DNA of 64,000 bases, from positions 26,546-90,545 of the forward strand of contig NZ_QNQT01000010.1 of NCBI RefSeq assembly GCF_003362805.1, given 5' to 3'. The notes beneath the pieces are model-generated. The model saw nothing but the letters and a program-made list of their open reading frames with translations, was not told where the DNA came from and searched no databases. The DNA is from Neobacillus piezotolerans (lineage in GTDB: Bacteria > Bacillota > Bacilli > Bacillales > Cytobacillaceae). A program made the translations under genes and the position numbers. Below are positions 46,349 to 55,798 of the stretch, one piece after another (the stretch's first letter is position 1; each line of letters begins with the position of its first letter).

Positions 46349-46390
46349 CAAAAAAAGGCAGGCTCCGCCTAATATGGGCGGATGCCTGCC
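46349..46390 (-). terminator. terminator of lepA
   Basis: Minus-strand stem GGCAGGC-AT-CCGCC with complement GGCGG-A-GCCTGCC, loop CATATTA, then TTTTTTT, 15 bp after the lepA stop. Confidence 0.9.
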
Positions 46391-46404
46391 ATCTGATTAA
46401 CTCT

Positions 46405-48240
46405 TTACTTTTTAGGGCCGTTGTCATCCATTTTAAGGACGGCCATGAATGCTTCCTGCGGAACTTCAACAGAGCCGACCTGTTTCATCCGCTTTTTCCC
46501 TTCCTTCTGCTTCTCAAGAAGCTTCCTCTTCCGGGAAATGTCCCCGCCATAACATTTGGCGAGAACGTTTTTGCGCATTGCCTTTATCGTTGACCTCGCG
46601 ACAATTTTTTGTCCAATGGCGGCCTGTATTGGCACTTCGAATTGCTGCCTTGGTATCAGATCTTTCAGCTTTTCAACAATTGTCTTTCCCCGTTCATAGG
46701 CAAAATCCCTATGGACGATGAAGCTGAGGGCATCAACCTTTTCCGTGTTCAGCAAAATGTCCATTTTGACAAGCTTCGATGGCTTGTAGCCAATCAACTC
46801 ATAGTCGAAGGAAGCATAGCCCCTCGTATTCGACTTGAGCTGGTCGAAGAAGTCATAAACAATTTCCGCGAGCGGAATTTCATATACAATGCTGACACGA
46901 TTTTCATCCAGGTACTGCATATCGATGAAAATACCCCTTTTATGCTGGCAAAGTTCCATAATCGCGCCGACATAATCATTTGGGGCCATCATGGTCGCCT
47001 TTACATAAGGCTCTTCAACACGGTCGATTTTCTGTGGATCCGGCATATTTGATGGGTTGTCCACATTCAGCTCGGTGCCATCCGTCATAATGACGTGATA
47101 AATTACGCTCGGAGCTGTCGTAATCAGGTCGATTTTAAACTCGCGCTCAATACGCTCCTGAATGATTTCCATATGGAGAAGGCCGAGGAATCCGCAACGG
47201 AAACCGAATCCAAGCGCCTGGGACGTTTCCGGCTCGAACTGGAGGGCCGCGTCGTTTAATTGGAGTTTTTCAAGGGCTTCACGCAAATCGTTAAACTTTG
47301 CGGAATCGATTGGATACAAACCGCAGTAAACCATCGGATTCAATTTACGGTAGCCTGGGAGCGGTTCGGTAACTCCGCCCTTGGCGTTGGTAATCGTGTC
47401 ACCAACCCTCGTATCGCCCACATTTTTAATCGAAGCGGTAAGGAAGCCGACATCTCCGACTGTCAATTCCTCACGCGCTTCCGCTTTTGGCGCGAACACA
47501 CCGACTTCGTTTACTTCGAATTCTTTACCGGTAGCCATCATTTTAACTTTATCGCCGACCTTGACCGTTCCGTCGACCACCCTGATATAAGCGACAACGC
47601 CGCGGTATGCATCGTAAAGGGAGTCGAAAATCAACGCTTTTAATGGCGCTTCCGGATCTCCTGATGGGGCTGGGACCTGTTTGACAACCTGTTCCAGGAT
47701 GTCTTCAATTCCGATGCCTGCTTTGGCTGAAGCAAGGACTGCCTCGGAAGCATCGAGTCCAATTACATCTTCAATTTCATTTCGGACCCGCTCCGGGTCG
47801 GCACTCGGCAAATCGATTTTATTGATAACCGGAAGGATTTCCAGGTCATTATCTAGGGCAAGATAGACGTTCGCAAGCGTTTGGGCTTCTATCCCCTGCG
47901 CCGCATCCACGACAAGGATAGCGCCTTCGCAGGCGGCAAGGCTCCGTGAAACCTCATACGTGAAGTCCACGTGTCCCGGAGTATCGATTAAATGGAAAAT
48001 ATAGTCTTCCCCGTCTTTTGCCTTATATTTCAACTGGACGGCGTTAAGCTTAATCGTAATGCCGCGCTCACGCTCAAGGTCCATGGAGTCAAGCAGCTGG
48101 TCCTTCATTTCGCGCGAAGTCAATGCATTTGTTTTTTCCAAAATCCTGTCGGCAAGCGTCGACTTGCCATGGTCAATATGGGCAATGATCGAAAAGTTCC
48201 TGATTCTCGACTGCCTTTTCAAACGATCTTCTCTATTCAA
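46405..48240 (-). CDS. lepA: elongation factor 4 (LepA)
   Basis: Ribosomal translocase-like GTPase (EF4), 611 residues. GTPase motifs [24 protein letters not shown] and NKIDL are present, and domains II, III, V and the LepA-specific C-terminal domain ([20 protein letters not shown]) are complete. The start is a TTG at 48240 ([18 protein letters not shown]) with AGGAGTG eight bases upstream. A consensus promoter lies about 50 bp before it. Its usual downstream neighbour hemW is separated here by the accessory block. Confidence 0.98.
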   Translation of the reverse strand: MNREDRLKRQSRIRNFSIIAHIDHGKSTLADRILEKTNALTSREMKDQLLDSMDLERERGITIKLNAVQLKYKAKDGEDYIFHLIDTPGHVDFTYEVSRSLAACEGAILVVDAAQGIEAQTLANVYLALDNDLEILPVINKIDLPSADPERVRNEIEDVIGLDASEAVLASAKAGIGIEDILEQVVKQVPAPSGDPEAPLKALIFDSLYDAYRGVVAYIRVVDGTVKVGDKVKMMATGKEFEVNEVGVFAPKAEAREELTVGDVGFLTASIKNVGDTRVGDTITNAKGGVTEPLPGYRKLNPMVYCGLYPIDSAKFNDLREALEKLQLNDAALQFEPETSQALGFGFRCGFLGLLHMEIIQERIEREFKIDLITTAPSVIYHVIMTDGTELNVDNPSNMPDPQKIDRVEEPYVKATMMAPNDYVGAIMELCQHKRGIFIDMQYLDENRVSIVYEIPLAEIVYDFFDQLKSNTRGYASFDYELIGYKPSKLVKMDILLNTEKVDALSFIVHRDFAYERGKTIVEKLKDLIPRQQFEVPIQAAIGQKIVARSTIKAMRKNVLAKCYGGDISRKRKLLEKQKEGKKRMKQVGSVEVPQEAFMAVLKMDDNGPKK

Positions 48241-48281
48241 TGGGGTTCACTCCTGTTTTACGCACATGTAGACTATTTTTG

Positions 48282-48310
48282 ATTATATCAGCACAAAATT
48301 CAACTTTCAA
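48282..48310 (-). promoter_or_regulatory. sigma-A promoter of lepA
   Basis: TTGAAA, 17 bp, TATAAT on the minus strand, 42 bp before the TTG start. Confidence 0.85.
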
Positions 48311-48412
48311 TGAAAAGTGCGGGGAGCCCCCGAGAGTTGTGCGCAGGTTTAACCATGCAATGGAAATGGCCGGAAAGAATGACTGACCTTACGGTATATC
48401 CGAAAGAAAAAC

Positions 48413-48442
48413 AAAAAGCGCCCGTGGTCTATACCCGGACGC
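48413..48442 (-). terminator. terminator after yqxA
   Basis: Minus-strand arms GCGTCCG and CGGGCGC (one G-U) with an 11-nt loop, then TTTTTGTTTTTC, 13 bp after the yqxA stop. Confidence 0.75.
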
Positions 48443-48454
48443 AAAAATGGTGCA

Positions 48455-48778
48455 TCACTGTGAAAAAAACTCCAGTATTCCCCGTACCGCTCCTGACAAA
48501 ACACTGGTCAGTGCCTTGCCCATTGATGAAAAGAAATTGAAGCTGTCCGTTTCTTTCCCATTTCCTTCATTAAAACGGAGGGTCTTTCCATCCCCGCCCA
48601 TAATGGCGACTTTCAATTCTCCTGGGCCATCTTTTTCAACTGAAACAGGCTGCCTGAAGGCCGGATCCCCATATCCCTTTATACGGCTGATTCCATCATT
48701 TGCCGCCTGCATACCCCCAAGGGTCAGAGCGAACATGAGGGCGGTAAGGCCGAGGGCTTTTACTATATAAAGCTTCAT
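48455..48778 (-). CDS. yqxA: YqxA family protein (DUF3679)
   Basis: A 107-residue protein with an N-terminal membrane segment or uncleaved signal (about residues 5-24, IVKALGLTALMFALTLGGMQAA). A short charged outer region and a C-terminal hydrophobic-amphipathic end (MGKALTSVLSGAVRGILEFF) follow. It lies 14 bp after spoIIP, as in B. subtilis (spoIIP-yqxA-lepA). Function unknown; co-expression with spoIIP suggests a sporulation-stage membrane role. Confidence 0.85.
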   Translation of the reverse strand: MKLYIVKALGLTALMFALTLGGMQAANDGISRIKGYGDPAFRQPVSVEKDGPGELKVAIMGGDGKTLRFNEGNGKETDSFNFFSSMGKALTSVLSGAVRGILEFFSQ

Positions 48779-48792
48779 GCCGATCCCTCCTA

Positions 48793-49965
48793 CTATTTTT
48801 TATCCGCAGGCTGTTCAATGGGGTTTCCTACACTCTCAGCCTGCCAGAAATAATCGGCGAATACATCGGCAAATGCTTCAGCGGAACGGTTAAGCTCCTC
48901 GAATGTATTATCGACTCCGCCAAATTCAACGAGGATGGCGTTGCCCGATAAATCCTGGTTGTATTTTCCGTTTGTTCCCTTTCCTTTTTTTACCCACACA
49001 CCGGTGCTCAGCCCCTTGTAGTTCTTTTCGAGCTGCTCGTGAAGGTCTTTTGCTAATCGCAAATTCTTTTTGTAGTTTGGATTATCGCCGCCGATAATGA
49101 ATGCCAGCTTTGCATAGGAAGCACCGTTAATTAGTTTGGTTGTGTCTTTTTTCCGTTTTGAATCCCTGTGTATGTCAATATAATATTGTTCCTTGTTCGC
49201 AGCCATCGCTTCTTTGACAATATTCCTTGCTTCCGAATACGATTGCTCATATCCCAATTTCTTGGCAAGCAGGTTTTTATTGATGTCTGTTTTATCAACA
49301 GTCGTCCCAATACCCCTTGCTTCAAGGCCTTTCTTCAGCACATTCCCGATTTGTGTGACGTTGATTTTTGAATGGTAGGCGCTGTTTGGGTCTTTTACGC
49401 CTTTCAAGTAGGGCAAATAAGACTCCCTGTTATGGGAGAAATAAATGAACACGCCCTCTTTCCATCTGGCTGAAGGCGGACTTTCATTGCTGCCGGAGGA
49501 AGGAATTTCACTCAGATTCTGAAGCGCCGCTTCCCGTTCCGCCTTCATTATTTCAATTGGCGGAGCTGATTCAATCGGCATATTCGTATAATTTGTCCCT
49601 TCCCCCGCGACGGCAATCCAGCTATCGAATAAATAAAAACCAGGCAGCTCCCTCCCCAGCAGGCTCCTCGGATCGTCAAGCTGGATGTTTGCCGAAATGG
49701 ATAAAAAAAGATTGGCCAACTTAGGGCTGCCCCCTTCTCCCTCCCGGGCCGTGAAATAATGGTTCTCCCACCCCGGAAACTGGAAAAGCAAATCCGTATT
49801 TATTTTTCCAGTTGATTGGCCTAAGTCCATGGGATTCTCTCCGCCAAGGGAGGCAAGGAGCCCGCTCGCGGAAAAACTGCCAAAAAGGAAGAGGGCCAGC
49901 AGCGCGATTCCCTTTGCCACGCCTGTCCCTGATATTATTAGCGCATTGTTCGATCTATATTTCAT
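48793..49965 (-). CDS. spoIIP: stage II sporulation protein P (SpoIIP)
   Basis: Peptidoglycan hydrolase (amidase and endopeptidase) of the DMP complex that drives engulfment; 390 residues. The N-terminal anchor (GVAKGIALLALFLFGSFSASG, about 15-35) is followed by the catalytic domain with VFIYFSHNRESYLPYL, TVDKTDINKNLLAKKLGYEQSYSE beginning the next block, YIDIHRDSKRKKDTT and AILVEFGGVDNTFEELNRS. The active-site His and Glu regions are intact. It lies upstream of yqxA and downstream of gpr. Confidence 0.96.
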   Translation of the reverse strand: MKYRSNNALIISGTGVAKGIALLALFLFGSFSASGLLASLGGENPMDLGQSTGKINTDLLFQFPGWENHYFTAREGEGGSPKLANLFLSISANIQLDDPRSLLGRELPGFYLFDSWIAVAGEGTNYTNMPIESAPPIEIMKAEREAALQNLSEIPSSGSNESPPSARWKEGVFIYFSHNRESYLPYLKGVKDPNSAYHSKINVTQIGNVLKKGLEARGIGTTVDKTDINKNLLAKKLGYEQSYSEARNIVKEAMAANKEQYYIDIHRDSKRKKDTTKLINGASYAKLAFIIGGDNPNYKKNLRLAKDLHEQLEKNYKGLSTGVWVKKGKGTNGKYNQDLSGNAILVEFGGVDNTFEELNRSAEAFADVFADYFWQAESVGNPIEQPADKK

Positions 49966-49997
49966 CGTCCCACCATCCCGCCGATTGATTCACCAGC

Positions 49998-50024
49998 GGT
50001 TCCAAACAGTCAATGCTTGGAACC
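49998..50024. repeat. inverted repeat between gpr and spoIIP
   Basis: Perfect 8-bp arms GGTTCCAA and TTGGAACC with an 11-nt loop and no T run. It may end the gpr transcript or be an operator for spoIIP. Confidence 0.5.
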
Positions 50025-50074
50025 CGATTTCTAGTAAATCATATGACGCCGATAGAGTTGGTAGAACCTGATCC

Positions 50075-51199
50075 TTACCTCGTATAATAGCCCGCGTTCC
50101 CTTCATTCACTTCAGTGTGAAGCGCTGAATTCAATCCAGTCGCTATTAAATTCGCCATGTCCTCAATGAATACATCGACTTCTTTTGGAGTGACCATCAG
50201 GTTATGCCCGAGCGGGGCAAGCACCTCGTGGATCAGCTGTCGCTTCTCTTCTTCCTCAAGGGTGCCAACAATGCCAAGGAACGTTTTTCTGTGTTCCTCA
50301 CCAGGCAGGTCTTCGTTTGTCAGTTTTGTCTTTTTCCCAAATGTCATGCCGGCTGGGACGAGCGATCTTGATGGCTTGTTACCTTCCCTCATTTCCTTGC
50401 CAAAATGCTTCAGTACAAAATCGATGGCGTCGCTTGTTATGGAAACCGCATCCACGACCGTCGGAACGCCTATCGCTATGACGGGAATGCCTAGCGTTTC
50501 CTTGCTGAGTTCTTTCCGCTTGTTACCAACTCCAGAACCGGGATGGATGCCTGTATCAGAGATTTGGATGGTTGAATTGACTCGTTCAATCGACCTCGAA
50601 GCGAGCGCATCGATCGCAATTACAAAGCCCGGTTTTGTCTTTGCGACAACCCCGGAAATAATATCGCTTGTTTCTATTCCAGTTAAGCCCATAACACCTG
50701 GAGAAAGCGCGCTGACCGAACGGTAGCCTTCCTTGACATTCTCCGGTTGAAGGTCAAAGAGATGCCTCGTCACCAGAAGATTCTCGCAGACGATCGGACC
50801 AAGCGCATCGGGCGTAACATTCCAATTCCCAAGGCCGACAACAAGGCATGAGTCTTCCTTCCCAATTCCGGCGCTCTCAAGAAAACCGGCGAATTCATCT
50901 GAAAATAATTTCCCTACCCTTTCCTGAAGCTCGGTATCTTGCTGGCGGATGCCGGCCACTTCAATCGTAAGGTATCTACCAGGCTTTTTTCCGACCTGCT
51001 TCTGCCCTTCGGGTGTAATTTCCACAAGGGAAACCTTCATCCCATCGACTTCCTTTTCTTTTATGATGACTCCCTCGATCTCCGATACGTTCCGTTCCTG
51101 CCCTATTGTACCCTGACTTCCCGCGATAGCCATTTCCCTTGCTTCCACAGCGAGGTCTGTCCTGAGTCCATATTTGCTAACATCAATTGTTTCACTCAT
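50075..51199 (-). CDS. gpr: spore germination protease Gpr
   Basis: Aspartic-type protease that degrades small acid-soluble spore proteins at germination; made in the forespore as a zymogen. The 374-residue chain begins [20 protein letters not shown], where the short pro-sequence is removed on activation. Conserved blocks are [52 protein letters not shown] and [20 protein letters not shown] candidate sigma-G promoter lies upstream. Divergent from rpsT, as in B. subtilis. Confidence 0.97.
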   Translation of the reverse strand: MSETIDVSKYGLRTDLAVEAREMAIAGSQGTIGQERNVSEIEGVIIKEKEVDGMKVSLVEITPEGQKQVGKKPGRYLTIEVAGIRQQDTELQERVGKLFSDEFAGFLESAGIGKEDSCLVVGLGNWNVTPDALGPIVCENLLVTRHLFDLQPENVKEGYRSVSALSPGVMGLTGIETSDIISGVVAKTKPGFVIAIDALASRSIERVNSTIQISDTGIHPGSGVGNKRKELSKETLGIPVIAIGVPTVVDAVSITSDAIDFVLKHFGKEMREGNKPSRSLVPAGMTFGKKTKLTNEDLPGEEHRKTFLGIVGTLEEEEKRQLIHEVLAPLGHNLMVTPKEVDVFIEDMANLIATGLNSALHTEVNEGNAGYYTR

Positions 51200-51247
51200 G
51201 CACGTATGCCCCCAAGTCTATTTAAATTGCCAATTCATGTTACTTTA

Positions 51248-51277
51248 TATATTTTCCAGCCCTCGGGCAATTCATTC
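51248..51277 (-). promoter_or_regulatory. candidate sigma-G promoter of gpr
   Basis: Minus strand GAATG, 18 bp, AAATATA fits the sigma-G pattern (GNATR-N18-CANNNTA) with one mismatch, about 50 bp before the start. B. subtilis gpr is a forespore gene. Confidence 0.5.
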
Positions 51278-51321
51278 AGGCTGTCAAGGAATTTGGTTTT
51301 ACACAATTTGCAACTGGAGTA

Positions 51322-51350
51322 TTGCAATATGGGCGGGCGTTTGATAGAAT
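51322..51350 (+). promoter_or_regulatory. sigma-A promoter of rpsT
   Basis: TTGCAA, 17 bp, TAGAAT on the plus strand, 84 bp before the rpsT start. Confidence 0.65.
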
Positions 51351-51433
51351 ATCTTTTGTTCCTATTTATGTTTATGGAAGTGAAAGTCGAGTTCATAGAA
51401 GTGTCTCGGGTCTTTTTTTAGGAGGTGAATGGA

Positions 51434-51694
51434 ATGCCAAACATTAAATCTGCTATCAAGCGTGTGAAAACCAACCAAGCTAACAACGCTCAAAATACAG
51501 CTGTTAAGTCTACAATGCGTACTGCTGTTAAAAAAGCTGAAGCTGCGATTACAGTTAACGACAGCACTGCTGCGAAGGAAGTTTTTGCCGATGCTGTGAG
51601 CAAGCTGGATAAAGCTGCTTCGAAAGGCCTTATCCATAAAAATGCTGCAGCCCGCAAAAAATCCCGCCTTGCAAAGAAAATCAACTCTCTATAA
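51434..51694 (+). CDS. rpsT: 30S ribosomal protein S20
   Basis: Small-subunit protein, 86 residues, [14 protein letters not shown] at the start and [16 protein letters not shown] near the end, both diagnostic. The ATG at 51434 follows GGAGG at eight bases; a GTG three codons earlier is within the ribosome binding site. It stands alone between a promoter and a strong terminator, divergent from gpr and convergent with holA. Confidence 0.97.
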   Translation: MPNIKSAIKRVKTNQANNAQNTAVKSTMRTAVKKAEAAITVNDSTAAKEVFADAVSKLDKAASKGLIHKNAAARKKSRLAKKINSL

Positions 51695-51703
51695 GAGTGA
51701 GAA

Positions 51704-51739
51704 AGCCTGCTTCCCAGAATGGGAGCAGGCTGTTTTTTT
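51704..51739 (+). terminator. terminator of rpsT
   Basis: Stem AGCCTGCTTCCCA with complement TGGGAGCAGGCT (one bulge) around GAA, then GTTTTTTT, starting 10 bp after the stop. Confidence 0.9.
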
Positions 51740-51764
51740 ATGTCGAATTCCACAAGGTATGCTT

Positions 51765-51795
51765 CGGCAGCATAGCATCGCACGAAGGAAAAGTG
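51765..51795 (+). repeat. 31-bp dispersed repeat, copy 1
   Basis: 31 bases running from CGGCAGCATAGCATCGCACG to GAAGGAAAAGTG are identical to 63690-63720. Here they run into a short hairpin (AAGTGCCCTT-CTA-AAGGGCGCTT, 51791-51813) just beyond the holA stop. Confidence 0.85.
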
Positions 51796-51825
51796 CCCTT
51801 CTAAAGGGCGCTTTCACTTTTATTA

Positions 51826-52845
51826 TTACGATGGTCTCCCTAGCTTCATGAGGAACAATTCAACGAGGAGGGATTTATCGGCTCCACCAGTTTTCATAAG
51901 ATAATCCGCTTCAGCTAGCTGTCCAATCATCCCCGTGAGTTCTTCATCAGAAAACCTGCCCGCTAGCCCCGCCGCCATCTTGACCCTGTAGGGATGGACT
52001 TTAAGCAAGCCTGCTATCTGCTGCTGCCCATATCCTTTCCTTGCCAGTTCCTTTATTTGATAAATCAGCCTGAATTGGCCTGCCAATAGGGCGAGAATTT
52101 TGATCGGCTCTTCATTCTGCTTGACCAAATCATAATAAATCCGGAGCGCGTCACCCGTTTTTCGCTGGACAACCTTGTCCGTTAAGCTGAATATATTTTG
52201 TTCAAGTGATTTCGGTATGAGCATTTCGGCGGTCTGCGCATCAATCCTGCCGCCGGACCCGGCATACAGTGCAAGCTTGTCCAATTCATTCGACAGCATG
52301 AAGAGATTGGTTCCGGCAAGCGAGGCAACGATTTCCACCGCCTCCGGATCCATTGTAAACCCCTTGCGTTTCGCCTGTCCGGCAATCCATTGCTTCACTT
52401 CGGGTTCCGAAAGCTTTTTTAGCTCGGCGGCTGCCGCAGCCTTCTTTAATTCCTTTGTAACCTTTTTCCTCTCATCCAGCTTTTCATATGGAGCAAAGAA
52501 CACAAGAATTGTATACGGCGCCGGCTCTTTTAAGTATGCTTCCAGCCTGGCGAGGTTGTGCGTGATTTTTTCCTTTTGCTTTTCCGCGGTTAAAAAGACT
52601 GGGTTTTGGACAAAAACAATCTTTTTTTCACCCAAAAAAGGAAACGTTTCCGCATCTTCAATCGCCGCTTCGATAGGCGATTCCTCCATGTCATATGTTG
52701 AAAAGTTAAAGTCCCGTTCATCGCCAAGCACCTGTTCAAGCAAAAGCTGGCCAGTTTCCCTCATTAAAAATGATTCTGTCCCAAACAGCAAATAGACAGG
52801 GGAAAATTGCTTCGCCTTTATTTGTTTCCATAATTCCATTACCAT
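51826..52845 (-). CDS. holA: DNA polymerase III subunit delta (HolA)
   Basis: Clamp-loader delta subunit, 339 residues, that opens the sliding clamp. The N-terminal AAA+-like fold begins SPVYLLFGTESFLMRETGQ, followed by the segment ATYDMEE-like FSTYDMEESPIEAAIEDAE and FVQNPVFLT. Domain III has LAGQFRLIYQIKELARKGYG and VHPYRVKMA. The ATG at 52845 follows GGGAGAG. Same position as B. subtilis yqeN. The plus strand opposite carries rpsT and yqzM. Confidence 0.94.
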   Translation of the reverse strand: MVMELWKQIKAKQFSPVYLLFGTESFLMRETGQLLLEQVLGDERDFNFSTYDMEESPIEAAIEDAETFPFLGEKKIVFVQNPVFLTAEKQKEKITHNLARLEAYLKEPAPYTILVFFAPYEKLDERKKVTKELKKAAAAAELKKLSEPEVKQWIAGQAKRKGFTMDPEAVEIVASLAGTNLFMLSNELDKLALYAGSGGRIDAQTAEMLIPKSLEQNIFSLTDKVVQRKTGDALRIYYDLVKQNEEPIKILALLAGQFRLIYQIKELARKGYGQQQIAGLLKVHPYRVKMAAGLAGRFSDEELTGMIGQLAEADYLMKTGGADKSLLVELFLMKLGRPS

Positions 52846-53149
52846 TATCGCAACTCTCCCAAACGGAAATACGCCTTTCTTCTCTCTCTATCCTAAAGAA
52901 GCCCGTCCAATTTTTCAAGCATTCAAAGGGAATCGGGTGCTCCATGGCCCGATCCCCATTTTATATGAACGCCGGCCTGGCAAGCCCCGGGTCTTGTCTT
53001 GCCGGCGGAACGCCTTATTGCTTTTATATTTCGCCATGGCCATGTAACTTATTTGTGTTAAGTACTGACAATAAGCAAGCTGGCAGGCAATGCTGGATTT
53101 TTTTAATGGGATGGCTTATACTATTATGGAAAATAGGGAGGGGAAGCTT
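52846..53149. other. gap between holA and yqzM
   Basis: No gene seen. The region contains a GC-rich imperfect inverted repeat (GCCGGC ... GCCGGC, about 52970-53008) and the ribosome binding site AGGGAGGGG of yqzM. A TATACT at 53117-53122 could be the -10 box of yqzM, but no acceptable -35 box is placed for it. Confidence 0.5.
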
Positions 53150-53284
53150 GTGAACGAATTTGAACAAAACGTCCAGAGCAAACGGAACGATGCGATTGAT
53201 TCAGGGGTTGGCTTCATTGTTTCATTCGGATTTTTCGCAACCATGTTCATTATCGCGACAGTCATCCATGCCATTGGCTCTTAA
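53150..53284 (+). CDS. yqzM: YqzM family membrane peptide
   Basis: A 44-residue peptide starting at the GTG at 53150 (MNEFEQNVQSKRNDAIDS) with a single C-terminal membrane segment (GFIVSFGFFATMFIIATVIH). AGGGAGGGG precedes the start. The sequence and the position between holA and comEC match B. subtilis YqzM. Function unknown. Confidence 0.88.
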   Translation: MNEFEQNVQSKRNDAIDSGVGFIVSFGFFATMFIIATVIHAIGS

Positions 53285-53296
53285 TGGATGCCTTCC

Positions 53297-53321
53297 AAGG
53301 CCGCCCGCCGCGGCCTTTTTA
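53297..53321 (+). terminator. terminator of yqzM
   Basis: Perfect 8-bp arms AAGGCCGC and GCGGCCTT around CCGCC, then TTTATT, 12 bp after the yqzM stop and 8 bp from the convergent comEC stop. Confidence 0.85.
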
Positions 53322-53329
53322 TTATGGCC

Positions 53330-55687
53330 TTAATCCTTGTTAATTTCTTTCGATGGTCCAGTGTATGGCAAATAGGTAGAAAAGGTTCCAGAATTACCGT
53401 TAAAAGTGTAGGTAACCGCCCCATGGAGATCTGTTCTAAACACCCTCGCCCCAATCTCTTCAAAGCGCCCCAAGGTTTCAGCATTCGGATGGCCGAAACG
53501 GTTTTTTACTCCCGCAGAAATCAGGACTATTTTGGGCCGGTATGTTTCAAGGAATTGTTCCGAAGATGATGTTTTGCTCCCATGATGGCCCGCTTTAAGG
53601 ACATCGACCCTCAAACTGGGGGCCATTCCGGTAATTTCATTTTCCCCTTTTTCATCCAAGTCTCCGCCAAAAAACCAGCCCTTTCCCCCAAGTATGGTGT
53701 AAATGGATAAGGAACCGCCATTCCGCTCCCCTTCGTAGCCTTCTCTTGGTGAAAGAACATGGAAGCTGTATGGTCCCTCTTGCCAATAATCTCCCCGCTC
53801 CGCCTCACGGATGTGAATTCCCTTTTCAGCTGCGAGCCGGATAATTGTTCTTTCCAATTCGGATTTTTCCTGTATTGAGGGAATGATGATTTCCTCAATG
53901 TCGATTTCAGCCACGACCGCCAAAGCTCCGCCGATATGGTCCATATCGCCGTGTGTCAGGATAAGCTTATCGATTTTCGTAATCCCTTTTGCTTTCAGAA
54001 GCGGGATGACTGTATCTTTTCCAGGATCAAAAGCGTTTTTGCGGCGCTGCCATTCCTTTTTCCAAAAATCAACCGCACCGCCTGTATCAATAAGATAGAC
54101 CCCCTTATGGCTTGGAAGCTCAATCAAAATACTATCGCCCTGGCCTACATCTATCATCGTGATTTCACCTGCGGAAGGAGATTCCCGCATTATTGTCACA
54201 TGAAGGAGCAAAATTATCACCGGGATGCAAAGAAAGGCGGCTGCCTTTTTTCCGGGCTGCGCTTTTTCCCAAACAACCAGCGAAAAAACAACAGCGGCGC
54301 CATAAAACCAGATTAAAGGCAAGCCCATGCGCCCCGGGTTAAGAAGGATAGGGGTTTTAGCCAGGAAAATCGCGAGGCGTTCTGAAAGGATGACCCCCTC
54401 ATTCACAAAAAAAGCCGCTGATTCCGACAACCTGCCCAGAAAGCTTAAAGGATACAAACTATACACCGCAGGCACCATAAAGAACGAGTAAAGTGGAATG
54501 TAGACTAGGTTTGCCGCAGTACCAATGAGCGGTATACCATAAAAATGGAATAAAAGGATCGGAAGTGCGGCAATTTGGGAAACCATCGTCCCGGAAAGCA
54601 GCATGGCCGAACCGCCGCCTTGCATCGACTTGAGCGCCCGGCCCGATAATAGAAGGGCAAAGGTTACTGCATACGATAGCTGAAAGCCAGGATCGAACAG
54701 GACAAACGAATCGGCGATTAAATAGACCGCGAATGATAGTGACAGAGCATCGGCCGCGCTGACAGGGAAGGATTTAGGCAGGATATTCGCAAGAAGGAGA
54801 ATCTCGGCCATCAAGACCGATCTGATTACGGAAGGAGACGCTCCCGCGAGGATTGCATACAGAGGCAGGATGAGGATAAGCAAGCCTGAAATTCGTTCAC
54901 GCGTCGCGCCCATCCGGAGCCCGGCATATAGGGCAAGCCCCGCAAGAATCGTCACCTGCATGCCGGAGATGGCTAAAAGATGGGTGATTCCCAAATTTCT
55001 ATACGCGGCGCTTACCTCCGTAGTGAACAACGACTGGTCGCCATAAAGGAGTGCGGCGGCAACCGGAACGGTCTCCTTGGGAAGCTGCCCCGACATTCCT
55101 TTTATTCCGCTCTCGCGTATCTTGCCGAGTACCTCAATGATGCCAGCAGCAGCTTTGCCGCAATTTCCCAATGGGGCGTAATCCAATTTCACAATCCAAT
55201 GAATATGGCGCTTGTTTAAATATTCACCGTAATCGAAGGCGCCCGGGTTTCTCCGCATTGAAGGAAGTTCCAATTGCCCTCTCAGGCGGCAGTTTCTTCC
55301 GACGAAACTGGCTCTCTCCAGCGCTTCTTTTTCCAGTTCCGTTTTTATTTTATATGATGCAATCACATGCTCACCAGTCTTGTTCTCGACTGCTTCGGCC
55401 ATAAAGGAATCGCCGTCGATTTTTGCGCCTGCATTGAAACTCAAGAAAAACTCGCTCTCATTTCCGGAAAGCAGCGTCCTGTTTTCGTGGATGGCATTTG
55501 AACCAGATTCGAAAAATACAATAAAAATCCCGATTACAATGATTATATCCAGGAATCCAAACTGTTTCGTTTTAATAAGGAAAAAAAGATAAAGGAGGAA
55601 TGTCAGAAGGATGGGGGTGGGGGGAGTAAACGCGGCTATCGTCCCAAATAGGGCCGCTGGGGCAAGGAGGACGAACTTCCTTTTCAT
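53330..55687 (-). CDS. comEC: DNA uptake channel protein ComEC/Rec2
   Basis: Membrane channel for transforming DNA, 785 residues from the ATG at 55687, which has TTGGAGG upstream. Hydrophobic N-terminal segments are followed by an OB-like outer domain (about 60-165) and the competence domain with about eight membrane segments (roughly 225-490, with LGITHLLAISGMQVTILAGL). A C-terminal metallo-beta-lactamase-like domain follows (TMIDVGQGDSILIELPS, ILTHGDMDHIGG, KAGHHGSKTSS). Its nuclease-type metal ligands are intact. Last gene of comEA-comEB-comEC. Confidence 0.95.
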   Translation of the reverse strand: MKRKFVLLAPAALFGTIAAFTPPTPILLTFLLYLFFLIKTKQFGFLDIIIVIGIFIVFFESGSNAIHENRTLLSGNESEFFLSFNAGAKIDGDSFMAEAVENKTGEHVIASYKIKTELEKEALERASFVGRNCRLRGQLELPSMRRNPGAFDYGEYLNKRHIHWIVKLDYAPLGNCGKAAAGIIEVLGKIRESGIKGMSGQLPKETVPVAAALLYGDQSLFTTEVSAAYRNLGITHLLAISGMQVTILAGLALYAGLRMGATRERISGLLILILPLYAILAGASPSVIRSVLMAEILLLANILPKSFPVSAADALSLSFAVYLIADSFVLFDPGFQLSYAVTFALLLSGRALKSMQGGGSAMLLSGTMVSQIAALPILLFHFYGIPLIGTAANLVYIPLYSFFMVPAVYSLYPLSFLGRLSESAAFFVNEGVILSERLAIFLAKTPILLNPGRMGLPLIWFYGAAVVFSLVVWEKAQPGKKAAAFLCIPVIILLLHVTIMRESPSAGEITMIDVGQGDSILIELPSHKGVYLIDTGGAVDFWKKEWQRRKNAFDPGKDTVIPLLKAKGITKIDKLILTHGDMDHIGGALAVVAEIDIEEIIIPSIQEKSELERTIIRLAAEKGIHIREAERGDYWQEGPYSFHVLSPREGYEGERNGGSLSIYTILGGKGWFFGGDLDEKGENEITGMAPSLRVDVLKAGHHGSKTSSSEQFLETYRPKIVLISAGVKNRFGHPNAETLGRFEEIGARVFRTDLHGAVTYTFNGNSGTFSTYLPYTGPSKEINKD

Positions 55688-55798
55688 GGTTACCTCCAAC
55701 TTTATTCAATTTGTATTCTACGGCGTTGCTTTACCTTCACTTCCAATCCACGCATCCGCCGCGAAACGGAGGATGCGCAAATTGAACTATCGGCTTGT

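Noticed and set aside
51321..51328. ATTGCAAT near the rpsT promoter, resembling the fdrA/MFS TGCAAT boxes
   Set aside because: Single short match that forms part of the rpsT -35 box; the rest of the element (AATTTTATTCG, second box, spacing) is absent.
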